A stretch of 64,000 nt of DNA from Cannabis sativa (taxonomy: Eukaryota; Streptophyta; Magnoliopsida; Rosales; Cannabaceae): NCBI RefSeq assembly GCF_029168945.1, contig NC_083602.1:76528600-76592599 (forward strand), read 5' to 3'. Within the stretch, counting starts at the first letter, position 1, and every line of letters begins with the position of its first letter. Below, piece by piece: positions 24,198 through 35,500 of this stretch. The notes beneath the pieces are model-generated. The model made no database searches, had not been told where the DNA came from, and saw only the letters and a program-made list of their open reading frames with translations. A program made the position numbers and the translations under genes.

Positions 24198-24905
24198 CAA
24201 TGCTGGATTCTCATCTTGATCGAGTAAAAGGTTGCTAGAATATTTATCATTTTAGATGAGGTGACAACTCTATTTAATGGATGGTATCTTTGATTCTCGC
24301 CTAAACGGGACACTGATATCAGTTTGTTGAAAACCTTGGAAATTATTTAGGATTGTATGTTTTAGTATTTTCGCTTGTCATTCTTACTTGCTAAGTGCTA
24401 ATAATTTCTGAATAAGATTTTGTGTTAAACCTTATTTGATTTCTATTTATTGCTATTTGTAGTATCCAACATGACAATGACCAACCCCATGGTGTCACTG
24501 TTGACTGATAACAAGCTCAATGGAGCTAACTTTATCAAATGGAGAGAGAACATTAACATTGCTCTCATTGGTGAAAATTCCCTATTAGTGTTGACTGAAG
24601 AGGCTCCTGAGCAGCCGGGTGAGAATGCAACCAAGGCAGTTAAAGAAAAGTTCGAGCATTGGCAGAAAGATAACAACAAAGCTCGATAATTTATGTTGTC
24701 TAGCATGGTTGACACCTTAAAAACGAGGTTTGCAAACACTCTCACGACTACAGATATCATGAACAAGTTAACTGAACTCTTCAGAATGGCATTGATTCAA
24801 GCTCGCTTTGAAGCGACTAAGAATTTCATCAATGCACGGATGAGACCTCATCAAAGCGTGCATGATCACCTTCTCCAAATGACGAGTTACTTCCAAGAAG
24901 CTGAG

Positions 24906-27199
24906 TGTAAAGCCCGCTTAGTTAATTTGGAAATTAGCAGTTGTTTATGATTAATTATGAAATTATTTATAGCTATTTAAATAATTTATTATACTGTTAT
25001 TTATGTCATACAGTAGCTTGCCTATTTTGTAATTCCGGTGCCCGGTATTTTGGAACTCGGCGTTTGGCTCAGTAGAAATCACAACTTAGTATGCTAGTAG
25101 TTTGGGGACGGGTTTTAGACATTGGGAATGTTGGGAATGGCCGGGAATTTAGAATTTCCCAAAAATACCCCTTTAGTGATTTTTATGTGATTTTATGGTG
25201 GAGGGGCAAAATGGTCTTTTTGCCCCATTAGTATTTTGTCTTTTGTGACTTTATGAAATGAAAAATAAATGTTATTTTATTTAATTGTTGGCTGATATGT
25301 AAGTTGATATGTGGCATTTACTCATCTTTTTCTCTCATTTCAACACTTAGAAAAATAAAATAGAAAATTTTGGAAAAGAACTCTCTCAAGCTCTCTCTCT
25401 CTTTTTCGGCCAAGACTTGGCTGCTAGGGCTGGGTTTTTCTCCTCAAATCCTTGTGAATTTCAACTCATCTTTGTGTAATCTTAGCCAAGGTTGGATCAC
25501 TTATAACTTACCTTTGTGTTTTCTTAATTTTAAGTAAAATTGATGAAATGCATGCATGATTTTGATATATGGTTGCTGCTGTGATTTTTGTATTAATTTC
25601 TGGATTGTAAGCATGTTAATTTGAGGTGATTCAAGCTGTTAGAAATGCATATAGGCTACCTTGTTTCAAGTTTGGTTTTTCTAGCTCAAAAATGTAAATT
25701 TTGAAGAAATTGTTGGAAATCTGTTGCTGTATTGTTGTTAATGTTTTTGTTTGTTTTCAGAGATTATATTATGCTAGTTTAAGAGGTTTTAAGCTAGTTT
25801 GATTGCTGATTAGGTGGTTTTGCTCAAGTTTGAGTTTAGAACTCAAAGCTTGAGCTCCAATGGCATTTTTCATGTTTGAGGTTTCTGGGTTGTTTTGATG
25901 CCTTGGATATGTTCTAGGGAAGGTATAGAACAGGTCTGGAAAGTTTGAGGTGATTTGAGGTTGAATTGTGCAAGATATGATTATTTGATGTTCTTGCTGC
26001 GAGGAACCGGAATTCGGTTGTGCATCCGGAATTCGGATGGGTGTCCCGAATTTCCCGAACCGGAATTCCGGTTGGGCAACCGGTCTACCGGTTGGAGAAT
26101 TTTCAGAAACCCTAGTTTTCCTCGTTTTTATGTTTTAGGGGGTATTGCCATGCTTTTTATCGATAGGGAAACTTTTAGTTCCTAATTTTAGTCCCCGGGA
26201 AGTGATTTAGCGTGTCACTTATAGCGTTGTGATTTTTTTGGTTTAGGAGCCAGTAATCCGCCGCTCAACTTCAGTTCCAGTCAGGTTGACCGGCACACCT
26301 GAATTCGGAATCCAGGTAAGATTAGTATAACAGTATGCATATGTAGATTACATGTTTAGCGAGCATGTAGGAAGCCTATTAGATTACATTAGTTGTATGT
26401 TGGCTTCGAACCATCCAACCCTGTCACGTCGGTACGAAATTTGGAGTATGACCGACGGCGGAGTATGACCGGTTTGACCGATCAGTGACACTTGGTTGGT
26501 GGTCCCGTGCTATTGACGTATCCCGTCGGTACAGGCTGGAGTATGACCAGCAGCCGGAGTATGACCGGTTCGACCGATCAGGAGGATATAGTAACACGTC
26601 GGTACAGGCTGGAGTATGACCAGCAGCCGGAGTATGACCGGTTCGACCGATCAGGTTGTTACGTGTCAATAGTACCGTCCCTATGAACGTTCAGAACTCA
26701 GTACCATGTTGGACATGGCAGTAGTGGCTCAGTACCATGTTGGACATGGCAGTAGCGGGACTCAGTATCGTGTTGGACACGACAGTTAGAATTATGTATG
26801 AGTATTATTATGCTTTTCTTACTGAGTCTGTCGACTCACAGTTCTACGTTGATGTGTAGGTAAAGGCAAGGCTAGTGCTGATGGACCGTGAGCGAGCTTA
26901 TGAAGGTTGTACATGTCGGGGCGGTTAGGCCTGGAGCGTACGATCATCGGGACAGCGAGGCTGATTTTGTAACTGGTCGCTAGGCGACATGTATTTTGTA
27001 TATCAGTTAAACAGTTAAATCTTTTTGTAAATGATTTTATAATCGGGATCCCGAGTCTTTTGTAATGTTGTTTTATAAGTTTAATTAAAAAGCAAAATTT
27101 TAATTAATCACGTTTTTCCATAAACCTCGTTGATTAGCAACGAGCTGCACAGCATGTTTAAAAATCACGTAATACGCCTATGTTAGTTAGGGTGTTACA
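24906..27199. mobile_element. 2.3-kb solo LTR, gypsy-type (Tekay-like ends), inside D gag
   Basis: It is bounded by TGTAAAGCCC and GGGTGTTACA, with target duplication CTGAG at 24901-24905 and 27200-27204. Removing it and one duplication restores the Gag frame. The TGTAA...TTACA ends and the A/T-rich plus CTCTCT-rich body are typical of large chromovirus LTRs (Tekay/Del group). No internal coding sequence remains. It includes short tandem repeats at 26420-26785. Orientation is uncertain; plus is slightly favoured by the CTCTCT/TTTCGGCC leader-like stretch at 25380-25420. Confidence 0.85.
26420..26785. repeat. Minisatellite cluster inside the solo LTR
   Basis: Two repeat types lie side by side. 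The first is a unit of about 60 bp with GTCGGTAC...GGAGTATGACC...GACCGATCAG, seen three times (starting near 26427, 26525 and 26598) and itself containing a doubled GGAGTATGACC. The second is a unit of about 33 bp with CTCAGTACCATGTTGGACAT, seen three times (from about 26697, 26729 and 26761). Units of one type are nearly identical. Confidence 0.85.
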
Positions 27200-27765
27200 C
27201 TGAGAATCATGGAGCTGTTATAGATCAGATAACTCAAGTCAGTTTGATCTTTAACAGTTTGACTCTAGCCTTTCTGCCCTTCAATTCAAATTATGTCATG
27301 AACAAGTTAGAGCTTGACTTTCACGAGTTAATTAACAACCTTCAAACATTTGAAAATTTGATTGGAGGACCACAGAAGGGAGGGGCTAAAGCTCCTAATT
27401 CTGGAACTGCTAATGGTATGGTTAAGGCTAAGGCAAACATTGCCTCTACTTCCAAACCCAACAACAAGAAGAAGTGGAAGAATAGCAAGAAGCCTGTTCA
27501 AGCTGTGAAAACAGTTAAAAAGAAAAAATCTGCTAATCTCGATGGAAAGCCAAAAGGAAAATGCTTCTATTGCAATGAAAAGGGCCACTGGAAACCCCAA
27601 TGCCCTAAGTTTCTAGCAAAGAAACAAGGTATTTCTTTCTATGCTATAAACTCATGTGTTTTAGAGAATTATTATCCCCTTGGGTTATTAATTCTGGATC
27701 TACTAACCATGTTTGTTTTCTTCTTATTTCAGCTCCAGCTACTTAAACTTGGATTGCTATCTTAG

Positions 27766-29531
27766 CGAGTTGAGTCGGACGGTTGGACAGAAGGGTGAAG
27801 ATTGTCCAAGATTGAAGATGAAGCTCGGAATCTGCTTTTATAATTTTTGAATTAATTGTTTAATTTATGAACAATTCGATTTCAATTATTGGTTTGGATT
27901 TCTATTCCTTATTTTTCATATTATTGCAGACAATTCATTTTTTTTGAGAATATTATAATAAAGTTTTCTCTTTTAATGAATTGCATTTATGAATTGAGCT
28001 TCATATTTATTTATCTTGTATAAGCCAATACCAATAATATTTATATGTTTATAATGTTTGTATGTGTTTGTATGTTATTTTTGATACAAAATCTATGGTA
28101 TATTCTTCTCTACAAAGAGATAATACCACATAAACATTTAGAATTTTCAATTCAAAGTTTATGAATAATTGTTAATTTCTTGAACAATTATTAAGATTTT
28201 GTTTAATAAAAAGATCTTTTGATCTGATAGGGGTGGAAGAAGTTAAGAATAATATATACAGTTCAACGATCTTTTATATCTACTGAACTCTGGATTATAT
28301 TCATAACTCCACATGATCTCTATAACACTTAGGGTCGGATGAAGCTATTGACATATGTAGTTGATTTTGAACTATAGACTATGCTCAATACACCACAGTA
28401 TCTCTATGGCACACATATTTTAATTAGACATGGATGTAATATAATGAACTAATTAGCAAATTATTAGAACTTATTCTTGATCCTGTATTTTGTTCCAATT
28501 TATATGTTACTGTTGTAATAAAATAGATACCAATAAAGTTCTTGGACATAGTGTCACAATACCTTATTTGAGTTGGAGAATTTTAAAATTCTAAGCCCAT
28601 CTTCATTTGGATGACACTAGTGATAGGAACTTTAGAATTCATTTGAGAAAGTAAATCTAGCCATTCATATGGATAGAAATGACTTATCAGAATTTTGAGA
28701 ATAAGATAGTAGAATTTTGCATAGACTATTCGAATGAGTTAGGCAAAATTCCTAATCCTCATGAAATGTAGTATGGTATATCTAATGATTACTTAATCTT
28801 AAGCAAGTATTTTACATTAATACTAGTTTGCTATGTTGATGACTTAGTCTAGAAGGAACTTACAGTTTTAGACTAAGATAATATGTCACAACAAGATATC
28901 TCTGAAAACCAATAGTAAGAGGTTAAATGTACTTCTATGTATGAATTTAACCAGACTCCTACTGTTGAGTGAGAGCCATCTAAGATGTAATCAAACAAGG
29001 AACATCAGGAGACAGTCAAAGAAGATCTATGAAAGTGACCTATATGATAGGGGTGTATATTAGAATCCTTATATCTACACCAACTCATAACCTATTAGAG
29101 ATGGTAGTTACTCTGGGGGTGGAGGAATTATTCTAGAAGGATGTAAAAACCCATCTAAAATAATTTAAGCTCCATCAGTGAAGATAAATAACTTTGTTGC
29201 TTCGAAAAGCACTGGAAAGTTATTCAACTGAAGAAAGTTCTACACTGTGTTATCTCTATTCCATTTTTGGATAGAATTAGAGATATATGTTCTGTTTATT
29301 CAGATGCACTTAACAAGCAATAAATAATTCAGTATCCCTAGATGAGTAATGCATATAGAAAGTGATGTTGCATAATGTTTTATGAACACAAAGGAAGTAA
29401 TAGTGGGAAAAGCAGTAGCTTACCACAGACTTACAGTTCTAGTAATTTGGGTTGAGTCAAATATACTACACTTGATCTGGATATCAAGACAATAGATTGA
29501 TTAAAATACACTACTTGTTTTATGTTAGTGC
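27766..29531 (+). pseudogene. Pol scraps of element D
   Basis: There is no open frame, but short copia pol signatures survive in the right order. They are an integrase-like SDRGG near 28220-28240, a reverse-transcriptase CYVDDLV with the catalytic YVDD at 28832-28843, a KEHW segment near 29001-29015 (the NPGKEHW region of copia RNase H), and a GGGG-rich remnant near 29115. The spacing is far too short for a complete pol (about 1.8 kb against about 3.5 kb). The same scraps recur in E, so the deletions are inherited. Confidence 0.6.
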
Positions 29532-29542
29532 AAGTGGGAGTT
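29532..29542 (+). other. Polypurine tract of D
   Basis: AAGTGGGAGTT directly precedes the 3' LTR. The same tract precedes the right LTR of A1 and, reversed, adjoins the left LTR of E. It primes plus-strand DNA synthesis in this class. Confidence 0.75.
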
Positions 29543-31385
29543 TGTTGGGATTTTATGCCCAAAATAAAACCCATTTCAATCTAATCTGATTTGTTATCAA
29601 TAAAAGATTAGAAGTCATTTATGTTTACATGTAGTTTTCATGTTTATGGCTTAATATATACAAAATTTGTTAAGTCCAAAACATATAGTCATTCACAATC
29701 ACAGTGATATCAACATAGTGGAATGTAATTGTGATTATATGCTTCAAAAGACAATGTCCCTGATTCATCAGTGCACTGGATTTACACTAATGTGATAATC
29801 AGGGATAAAGTATACTTACACCTTGGATAAGTGTTATGTTCTTTCGAGAACATTGGCAAAGTATGCTAGTTTCGGATGTATAGAGTATACATTGGACTGG
29901 GACCGATATTGATCTTGATAAAGATATCATAATCTTACCGTTGTATCTTTCTAAGTCAATATCACTAGTTGATCTTAGATCAAAAGATCTTAATCCTGAC
30001 ATGCTTAGGTTCAATCTCAGGAGTGCTATTCATGTTCTTTAATTTGTTAGTTAAGCCTACTTTTTTGGTCAGGGTGATACGTACATTTTGAGAACATGAT
30101 AGTACAATTGAGTGGGAGCGATAAACATAGATATGGAATCTATAGCTTCTACTGGACATAGAAGTGAAATGATAATTTCCTTCGAGCTTGGCTTAATAGA
30201 GATAAATGGAAGAGCTCTTGTTTCAGTGATTATATTAGCTCACTGAAATATCATTTATAGGAAGCTAAGTGTTTTAAGGATAAAATACATTGAGGGGTGA
30301 AACGGTAAATTTATCCCTACTCGGTGTAAATCATCTATAGAGGATCTTTGATTATTGGGATTAGAACGATGGTTAAATGTTTATAGCGTATCTATATCGT
30401 GGAACATATAGAGCGTTCTATATGACTGAGAGTGCAATTCCAAGTTCTATGGTGGATGCAATAAGGAATTAATAAGTTAGGGAATTTACTTGGTAAATTC
30501 TAATTCTGCTTATTGGAAGCTCAGTTGTATAGGCCCATGGTCCCCATACTAGTTGAGACCATACTGCTTGTAAGACTCAGTTAATTGATTTTAATTAATC
30601 AATTATAATTCTAAAATTAGACTATGTCTAGTTTAAAAATTTTCACTAAGCAAGGGCTTAATTGTGAAGAAAAGAGATTCTAGGGCTTATTTATTAATTA
30701 AGAGACTTAATTAAGTCTAATTAATAATGACAATTTTATTTGATAATTAATTTTAATTATTAAATAAATAGTTTTGGCATTTAAGTGGTTGAATTGGAAA
30801 AATTAGCGTTTTTGAGAAAATATGGAAAAATTGGAAAAATGGCAAAATTGCAAAGTGGGGGCCCACATATCCTATGGCCGGCCACTTGAAGTGAATTTAC
30901 CATTTATTTTTTCAATATTTTAATGCCAAATAATTCTAACCTAAACCTAGGTGGTTGCCTATAAATAGATAGTGATGGCCTCAATCAAAAGATGATGAAC
31001 ATTCAAGCCTTCAGTCAAATTTTTGAGCCATCTCTTCTAGCCTATTTCGAACCACTCTTCTATTTTCTCTCTTCATATTTTCAAACCCTATAGTGATAGA
31101 GTAAGTGTCCACACACATCAAGTGGTACTCAATCATAGTGTGTAAGGCTGTGAAGAATCCATATTCAAGAGAAGGAGATTTGGGCTCAGATCTTGGTGAT
31201 ACTCTGCTATAGACATGATACAAGGGTTAGAGATATGAGTGGAATGAGCCATTATAATTCTGTTGCACCCACTGTAAGGTTTCTAAAACTTTATATGTGT
31301 TTATTTACATTGTTTTAGAGATTCATATGATGTTAAACAACATACATGGTAGTAAATCTAGATCCTAGTAAAACATATTCCAACA
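29543..31385 (+). repeat. 3' LTR of element D
   Basis: This is a complete 1843-bp LTR, TGTTGGGATTTTATGCCC to ACATATTCCAACA. It has a TATA box (CTATAAATAGAT) near 30959 and is a diverged subtype of the same family. The following bases, CGTAA, would be the target duplication; the left partner is lost. Confidence 0.85.
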
Positions 31386-32528
31386 CGTAACCCCTAGAGG
31401 AGAGTATTTTTGGATTTAACATTTTTTGGAGATTTATTTTCCTATATATTTATTGTGGTATATTAAAACACCATTAACTATTTTTAAGCATATAATATCA
31501 AAATTTCCATTTTCAATTCACCGCCCCTCTTGGAAACATATCTTAGGCTAACAGATTGGCCAACAACTTTCAAGATGAAAGAAATTATTTTTTTTTTAAA
31601 AAAATAAATAGTCAATAAAATAAATACAGAATAGTCAATATTTGTTCTTAATACATATACGTTAAAACTATAAATAAATACTGGATATACCGTGTTAGAT
31701 ATGGGGCGTTAGTATCACCCTGTTCCCGCCCGACCCTACTTCGGGTATTGACATCACCTCCACTACAATCCCATTACCCGCCAAGTTGAGAAATCCCCGC
31801 TCGATTAGGTGTGGGTCCCACATGTACCCATCCCACAGGTACCATCCCTGCAAATTATATTTCAATCTTTAGCTGGATATCATCTCGGGCCTCAACCCTA
31901 AAATATAGGGGTTTTTATAAAAAAATATTGGATTTTGGGTAAAAGCTTACAATTTTATTATTACACAATTTTTTTTTTTACAAAAATACTGTCTTTTTAT
32001 AAAACAACCGTAAAACAACAAAACTAAACAATTAAAATGACACTGGCACAACTAAAAAACAACCGTGGAACAACTGTAAAAACTTAACACAATATACAGT
32101 ATTTTTGAAAAAAATTCTCTCTCACAATAAAAAAAGTAAAAAAAAATAAAATTTTTAAGTGGAATAAAAATTGAACACTCAAATTATACTTACATTTTTC
32201 TACGGATGTTCTCGATATAGAAAATATATTAAAACTTTTAAACTTAATAAAAAATGTGATAGTGTACCGTTTTCCCATCTGAAAATTAAAAGCTAAAACC
32301 ATTTTCTTTTGTTGCAGCAATTTCTGTATGCATATTAAAAAATCCAACAAGAAAATTAAAAGTGATAATTTATTATTATTATTAATTTTTTTTTTTTCAA
32401 TTGCGTATCAAAAACATTATTCGTCCCCATTTTTGCTGATCAGACCTAGGATTAGGGTTTCTACTTTCTACCACTTCATCAACAAATCACCCATATCACA
32501 AGTCTTCCCTTTCCTCTCTCATGCGAAA
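31386..32528 (+). promoter_or_regulatory. Intergenic region and 5' flank of the CAND2-like gene
   Basis: There is no transposon coding sequence here. A GC-richer patch (31690-31860) with CCCGCC and GGGTCCCAC strings looks like an old repeat, but I cannot classify it. The last 100 bp before the start codon are pyrimidine-rich, like a plant 5' untranslated region. A TATA-like GAAAATATATTAAAA lies near 32218. An overlapping upstream ATG at 32521 is listed separately. No transcription start can be fixed by eye. Confidence 0.4.
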
Positions 32529-32598
32529 ATGCGCGATCTTCAAGAAATTCTCTCCCCGTCAGGTCTCCAAATACCCCTCACTCTTGGCTCGAATTTGA
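32521..32598 (+). promoter_or_regulatory. Upstream reading frame overlapping the CAND2-like start
   Basis: The sequence ATGCGAAAATGCGCG holds two ATGs 8 nt apart. The first, at 32521, opens a 25-codon frame ending TGA at 32596-32598, out of frame with the main protein that starts at 32529. If the transcript starts upstream, scanning ribosomes meet this ATG first and would bypass the main start unless it is leaky. A regulatory effect is inference. Confidence 0.4.
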
Positions 32599-35500
32599 CA
32601 GTACCAGTCGGAGATTCGGGTCCACGATTGTACGGCTGGCTCACAGACTGCCATGGGTTTTGGCATAATGCGGCCCTGATCTTGGCATCGCTTCTGTTCG
32701 TCCTGTACCTGGGTTTTCAGGCCAGACAGAGCTTGCCTAAGCTCTCCCATGGCCGCTCTTATATTATGATTTCATATTACGCGTGCCTTTGGATTGTCAG
32801 TTTGCTCAATCTTAGTTGGTGCCTTTTTCAGGTTCGCTCTTCTTTCGACTTCATAACTAAGTTGTGCTACTGTTATTTAGAATTCTTGCGTTGATTTTTT
32901 TTTTTCTTTCTTTAATTTTAGATTATAATCTTTATATAGCATCAACATGACAAAAGATTTACGTTACGCAATTCCTTTTATAAGAAGTACGTTATCAAAT
33001 AAGCCTACCTATAAACGGGGGATCCTTCATTATGCTATTTGAGGGCCTGGCTTGACCTGGATGGTGGAGTTGGCTTTGTTTTAGTCTTTTAGACCATTGA
33101 TTTCATCCTTTGAAAATCATAGACTTAGCTGAAGAGAAGTAAATTCAGTTCAGGAGGAAACAAAGAGAAATATGTGGTAAAATCCCAAAACAAACATCTA
33201 AGATTCTTTTCTTATTTCCTGCTTTGAAAATAGGAAGTGAATAACCATCTTTTTTGGTGGAATGATTAGGGTGTCTTCCATAATGAAAGGAAGAAATTCA
33301 ATCTTTCCGAGTTCTTAAAGAATGAGCATTCTTCTAGGCCTTAGAAAGGAGGTTTCTCTTCAATCAAGATTTTCAATCTTTCCACCAAGTAATTTAGTCA
33401 AGGACTTTGCTATAATCTTAGAAGCGTAAATTGCGGCATAAATACCTATTTCAGATTTTATACACTTAAATATTTTATTTTTAGTTTTGGAAGCAAAAAT
33501 ACACCATGTTACAATTCTCTAACATTAGTTACTACCACTGATGCATTACATTTATTTATTTTTTTATTTTAAAACTTAATATTCTTAATATTAGAAACTA
33601 AATGCTACTTGTGCTCTCATAACAAATTTCACATGATATTGACACTTCAATTCGATAATCATGTTCCATATACTGCACTGGTACTTAGCTATGGTATTGC
33701 ATCTCTCTTATTATTTTTTGAAACAAGTAGCATTTAGTTTTTGATATTAAGAATATTAAATTTTAAAATAAAATAAATAAATGTAATGCATATGGGCCCT
33801 CCACATGTTCATATTTATAAGTTAACAGAAGTGGTAGTATTGGTGTAAGAGAATTGTAACATTGAGTATTTTTGCCTCCAAAAATAAAGATAAGGTATTT
33901 AAGTTTAAGTGTACAAAATCTGAAACATTAAGTATTTATGCCGCAATTTACCCATCTTAGAAATAGGGTACGGGGCACCATTCTCTGCTAACTTTTAGTA
34001 TGACATTTGATTGGAAGCCCCTTTATATGTTTAGATACGGCCTTGTTTGGTTGGAACTTGGATTTTGAGTGGGAAAAAATGAATTCCAAAGGATTCCACA
34101 TGTTTCTATTAAATCAATAAGTAAGAATACTTTTTCTAGAATTATTCAACTTAAGTATAGTAAAATTTTATGAAATTTAGAACTATTTATGTGGAAAACA
34201 TTTTCCTCCACTTTTTCCCTCATCAAATTTTTTCTCCTCAAAATCTTAAGTCCATCCAAACAAAGGGTAAATGCCTTAATTTATTATAAAGAAACAACTT
34301 TTTGAATTTGTTTTATGGATTAGAGCCTAGAGGTAGGTCCCACTCTGTGACCACAATTCTTTTCATAAATGAATAATTTTGAGGTTCAGCGATTGAGTTG
34401 AGGAGTTATGAGCTTTCTAATTCATAGATTGCCCAAGAGAAAGTCTTAAGGTGTTAGCTTCAAGCAGGCAACTTTCTTCCTTTTCAAAGTGTGTTCAATA
34501 AGCATCATTAGATGGGGCCAGAATAGGAACAAAGACTCAATCAATCAATTCATGCTCGATTATTTTATTTGGACTTTGACACCCTGTGGATCAATGCGTA
34601 TCAACTAGGACTTTCTTAATGTGGCTTAGAGTGCTCAGTACATGAATGTGACAAGTATATTAATATGTAATATGGAGTCTTTTTGCATAAGTTATTCGTA
34701 CAAAGTTTGTTATTATAGGTAGTGTGATGTGCGCAAACCTCAAGTGAATAAACTATATAACTTTGTTCACAACACAAGCTAGTTTGCTTTGAGATTGTCT
34801 TTTATCAAAGTTTTCATCTTAGAAAAATCAAGGACTATTTTGATTGCTTGAGATGTTACCCTACCAATAGTGAGCTTTCCTATATGGTTTGGCTACTGAC
34901 GATCGATTGTGGCTTGTGACTAGGTTGGTGGTTTAGATGAATTACCATTAAGTTATTTGCTTATGTCCAAGATTCTGAGGAATTGGTCTTGCTTTGGGTT
35001 AGTAACTCTCTAAGTGCAGCTAGATGACATAATGGAGCCAGAAGGATTGGTCCTCCACTTGATTGGCCAGATAGCTCTCTATCTCTGCGCTCCTAGCTGG
35101 TACTCTCTCATTCAGTAGTGTGGTTTGGCTTCTAAATTCTAACTGTTGATCAGAACAAAGGGATGTCAGCTTCTAATGGATCTTCGATTCAATGAATCTG
35201 TAAAAGGAAACCCCTAGACACTCCCTTTTCACTAGGGAAACAAAAAATCTGGAGCATAACTCTTACTTGTTTTTGTAATTCTAATGACCCAACACTGCCA
35301 ACTTATCTAAATAATGGAAACACCACATGAAATAATTGAAGATATAGAAAACAGAGGAAAACAAATTAACAATAATAAGTGAATCACTTTCTACCCTAGG
35401 CTAATATGTCAACTTTGTATAGTAGACTGCTCTTCATGCTTTTGGGTTTTGACAGTGTCCATATTTGACATGAAATTAATGGCTTATGCCTATATATTAT

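Larger units (their letters stand above)
24471..27730 (+). pseudogene. Disrupted copia gag and protease stub of element D
   Basis: The first ATG (24471) follows TAGTATCCAAC and opens a Gag closely similar to that of E. The frame is hit by a TAA at 24687-24689, where E has a tyrosine codon. It continues to 24905, is split by the solo LTR, and resumes at 27205 without loss of frame. A CCHC zinc knuckle, CFYCNEKGHWKPQCP (C-X2-C-X4-H-X4-C), lies near 27562-27603 after a lysine-rich stretch. After the knuckle, in a shifted frame near 27679-27720, is a protease-like WVINSGSTNHVC. The catalytic aspartate of the usual DSG is replaced by Asn. No intact protein can be made. Confidence 0.85.
24198..31385 (+). 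mobile_element. Copia-family element D, gag-bearing, left-truncated, with nested solo LTR
   Basis: It keeps the last part of the leader (24198-24470), a gag broken by a nonsense codon and by a 2.3-kb solo LTR, a protease stub, pol scraps, a polypurine tract (29532-29542) and the 3' LTR (29543-31385). Its 5' LTR, binding site and most of the leader are lost at the left breakpoint. The sequence after 31385 is single-copy-looking host DNA, so this is the right edge of the nest. Confidence 0.85.

Noticed and set aside
26424..26669. Open frames on both strands over the minisatellite
   Set aside because: They arise from the GC-rich tandem repeat and are absent outside it.
26420..26785. Possible CRISPR-like array
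   Set aside because: Repeats are tandem minisatellite units without unique spacers, in a plant LTR.
32328..32528. Upstream in-frame extension of the CAND2-like protein from ATG 32328
   Set aside because: It would add 67 low-complexity residues absent from the family. The stretch reads like a 5' untranslated region with T and A runs.
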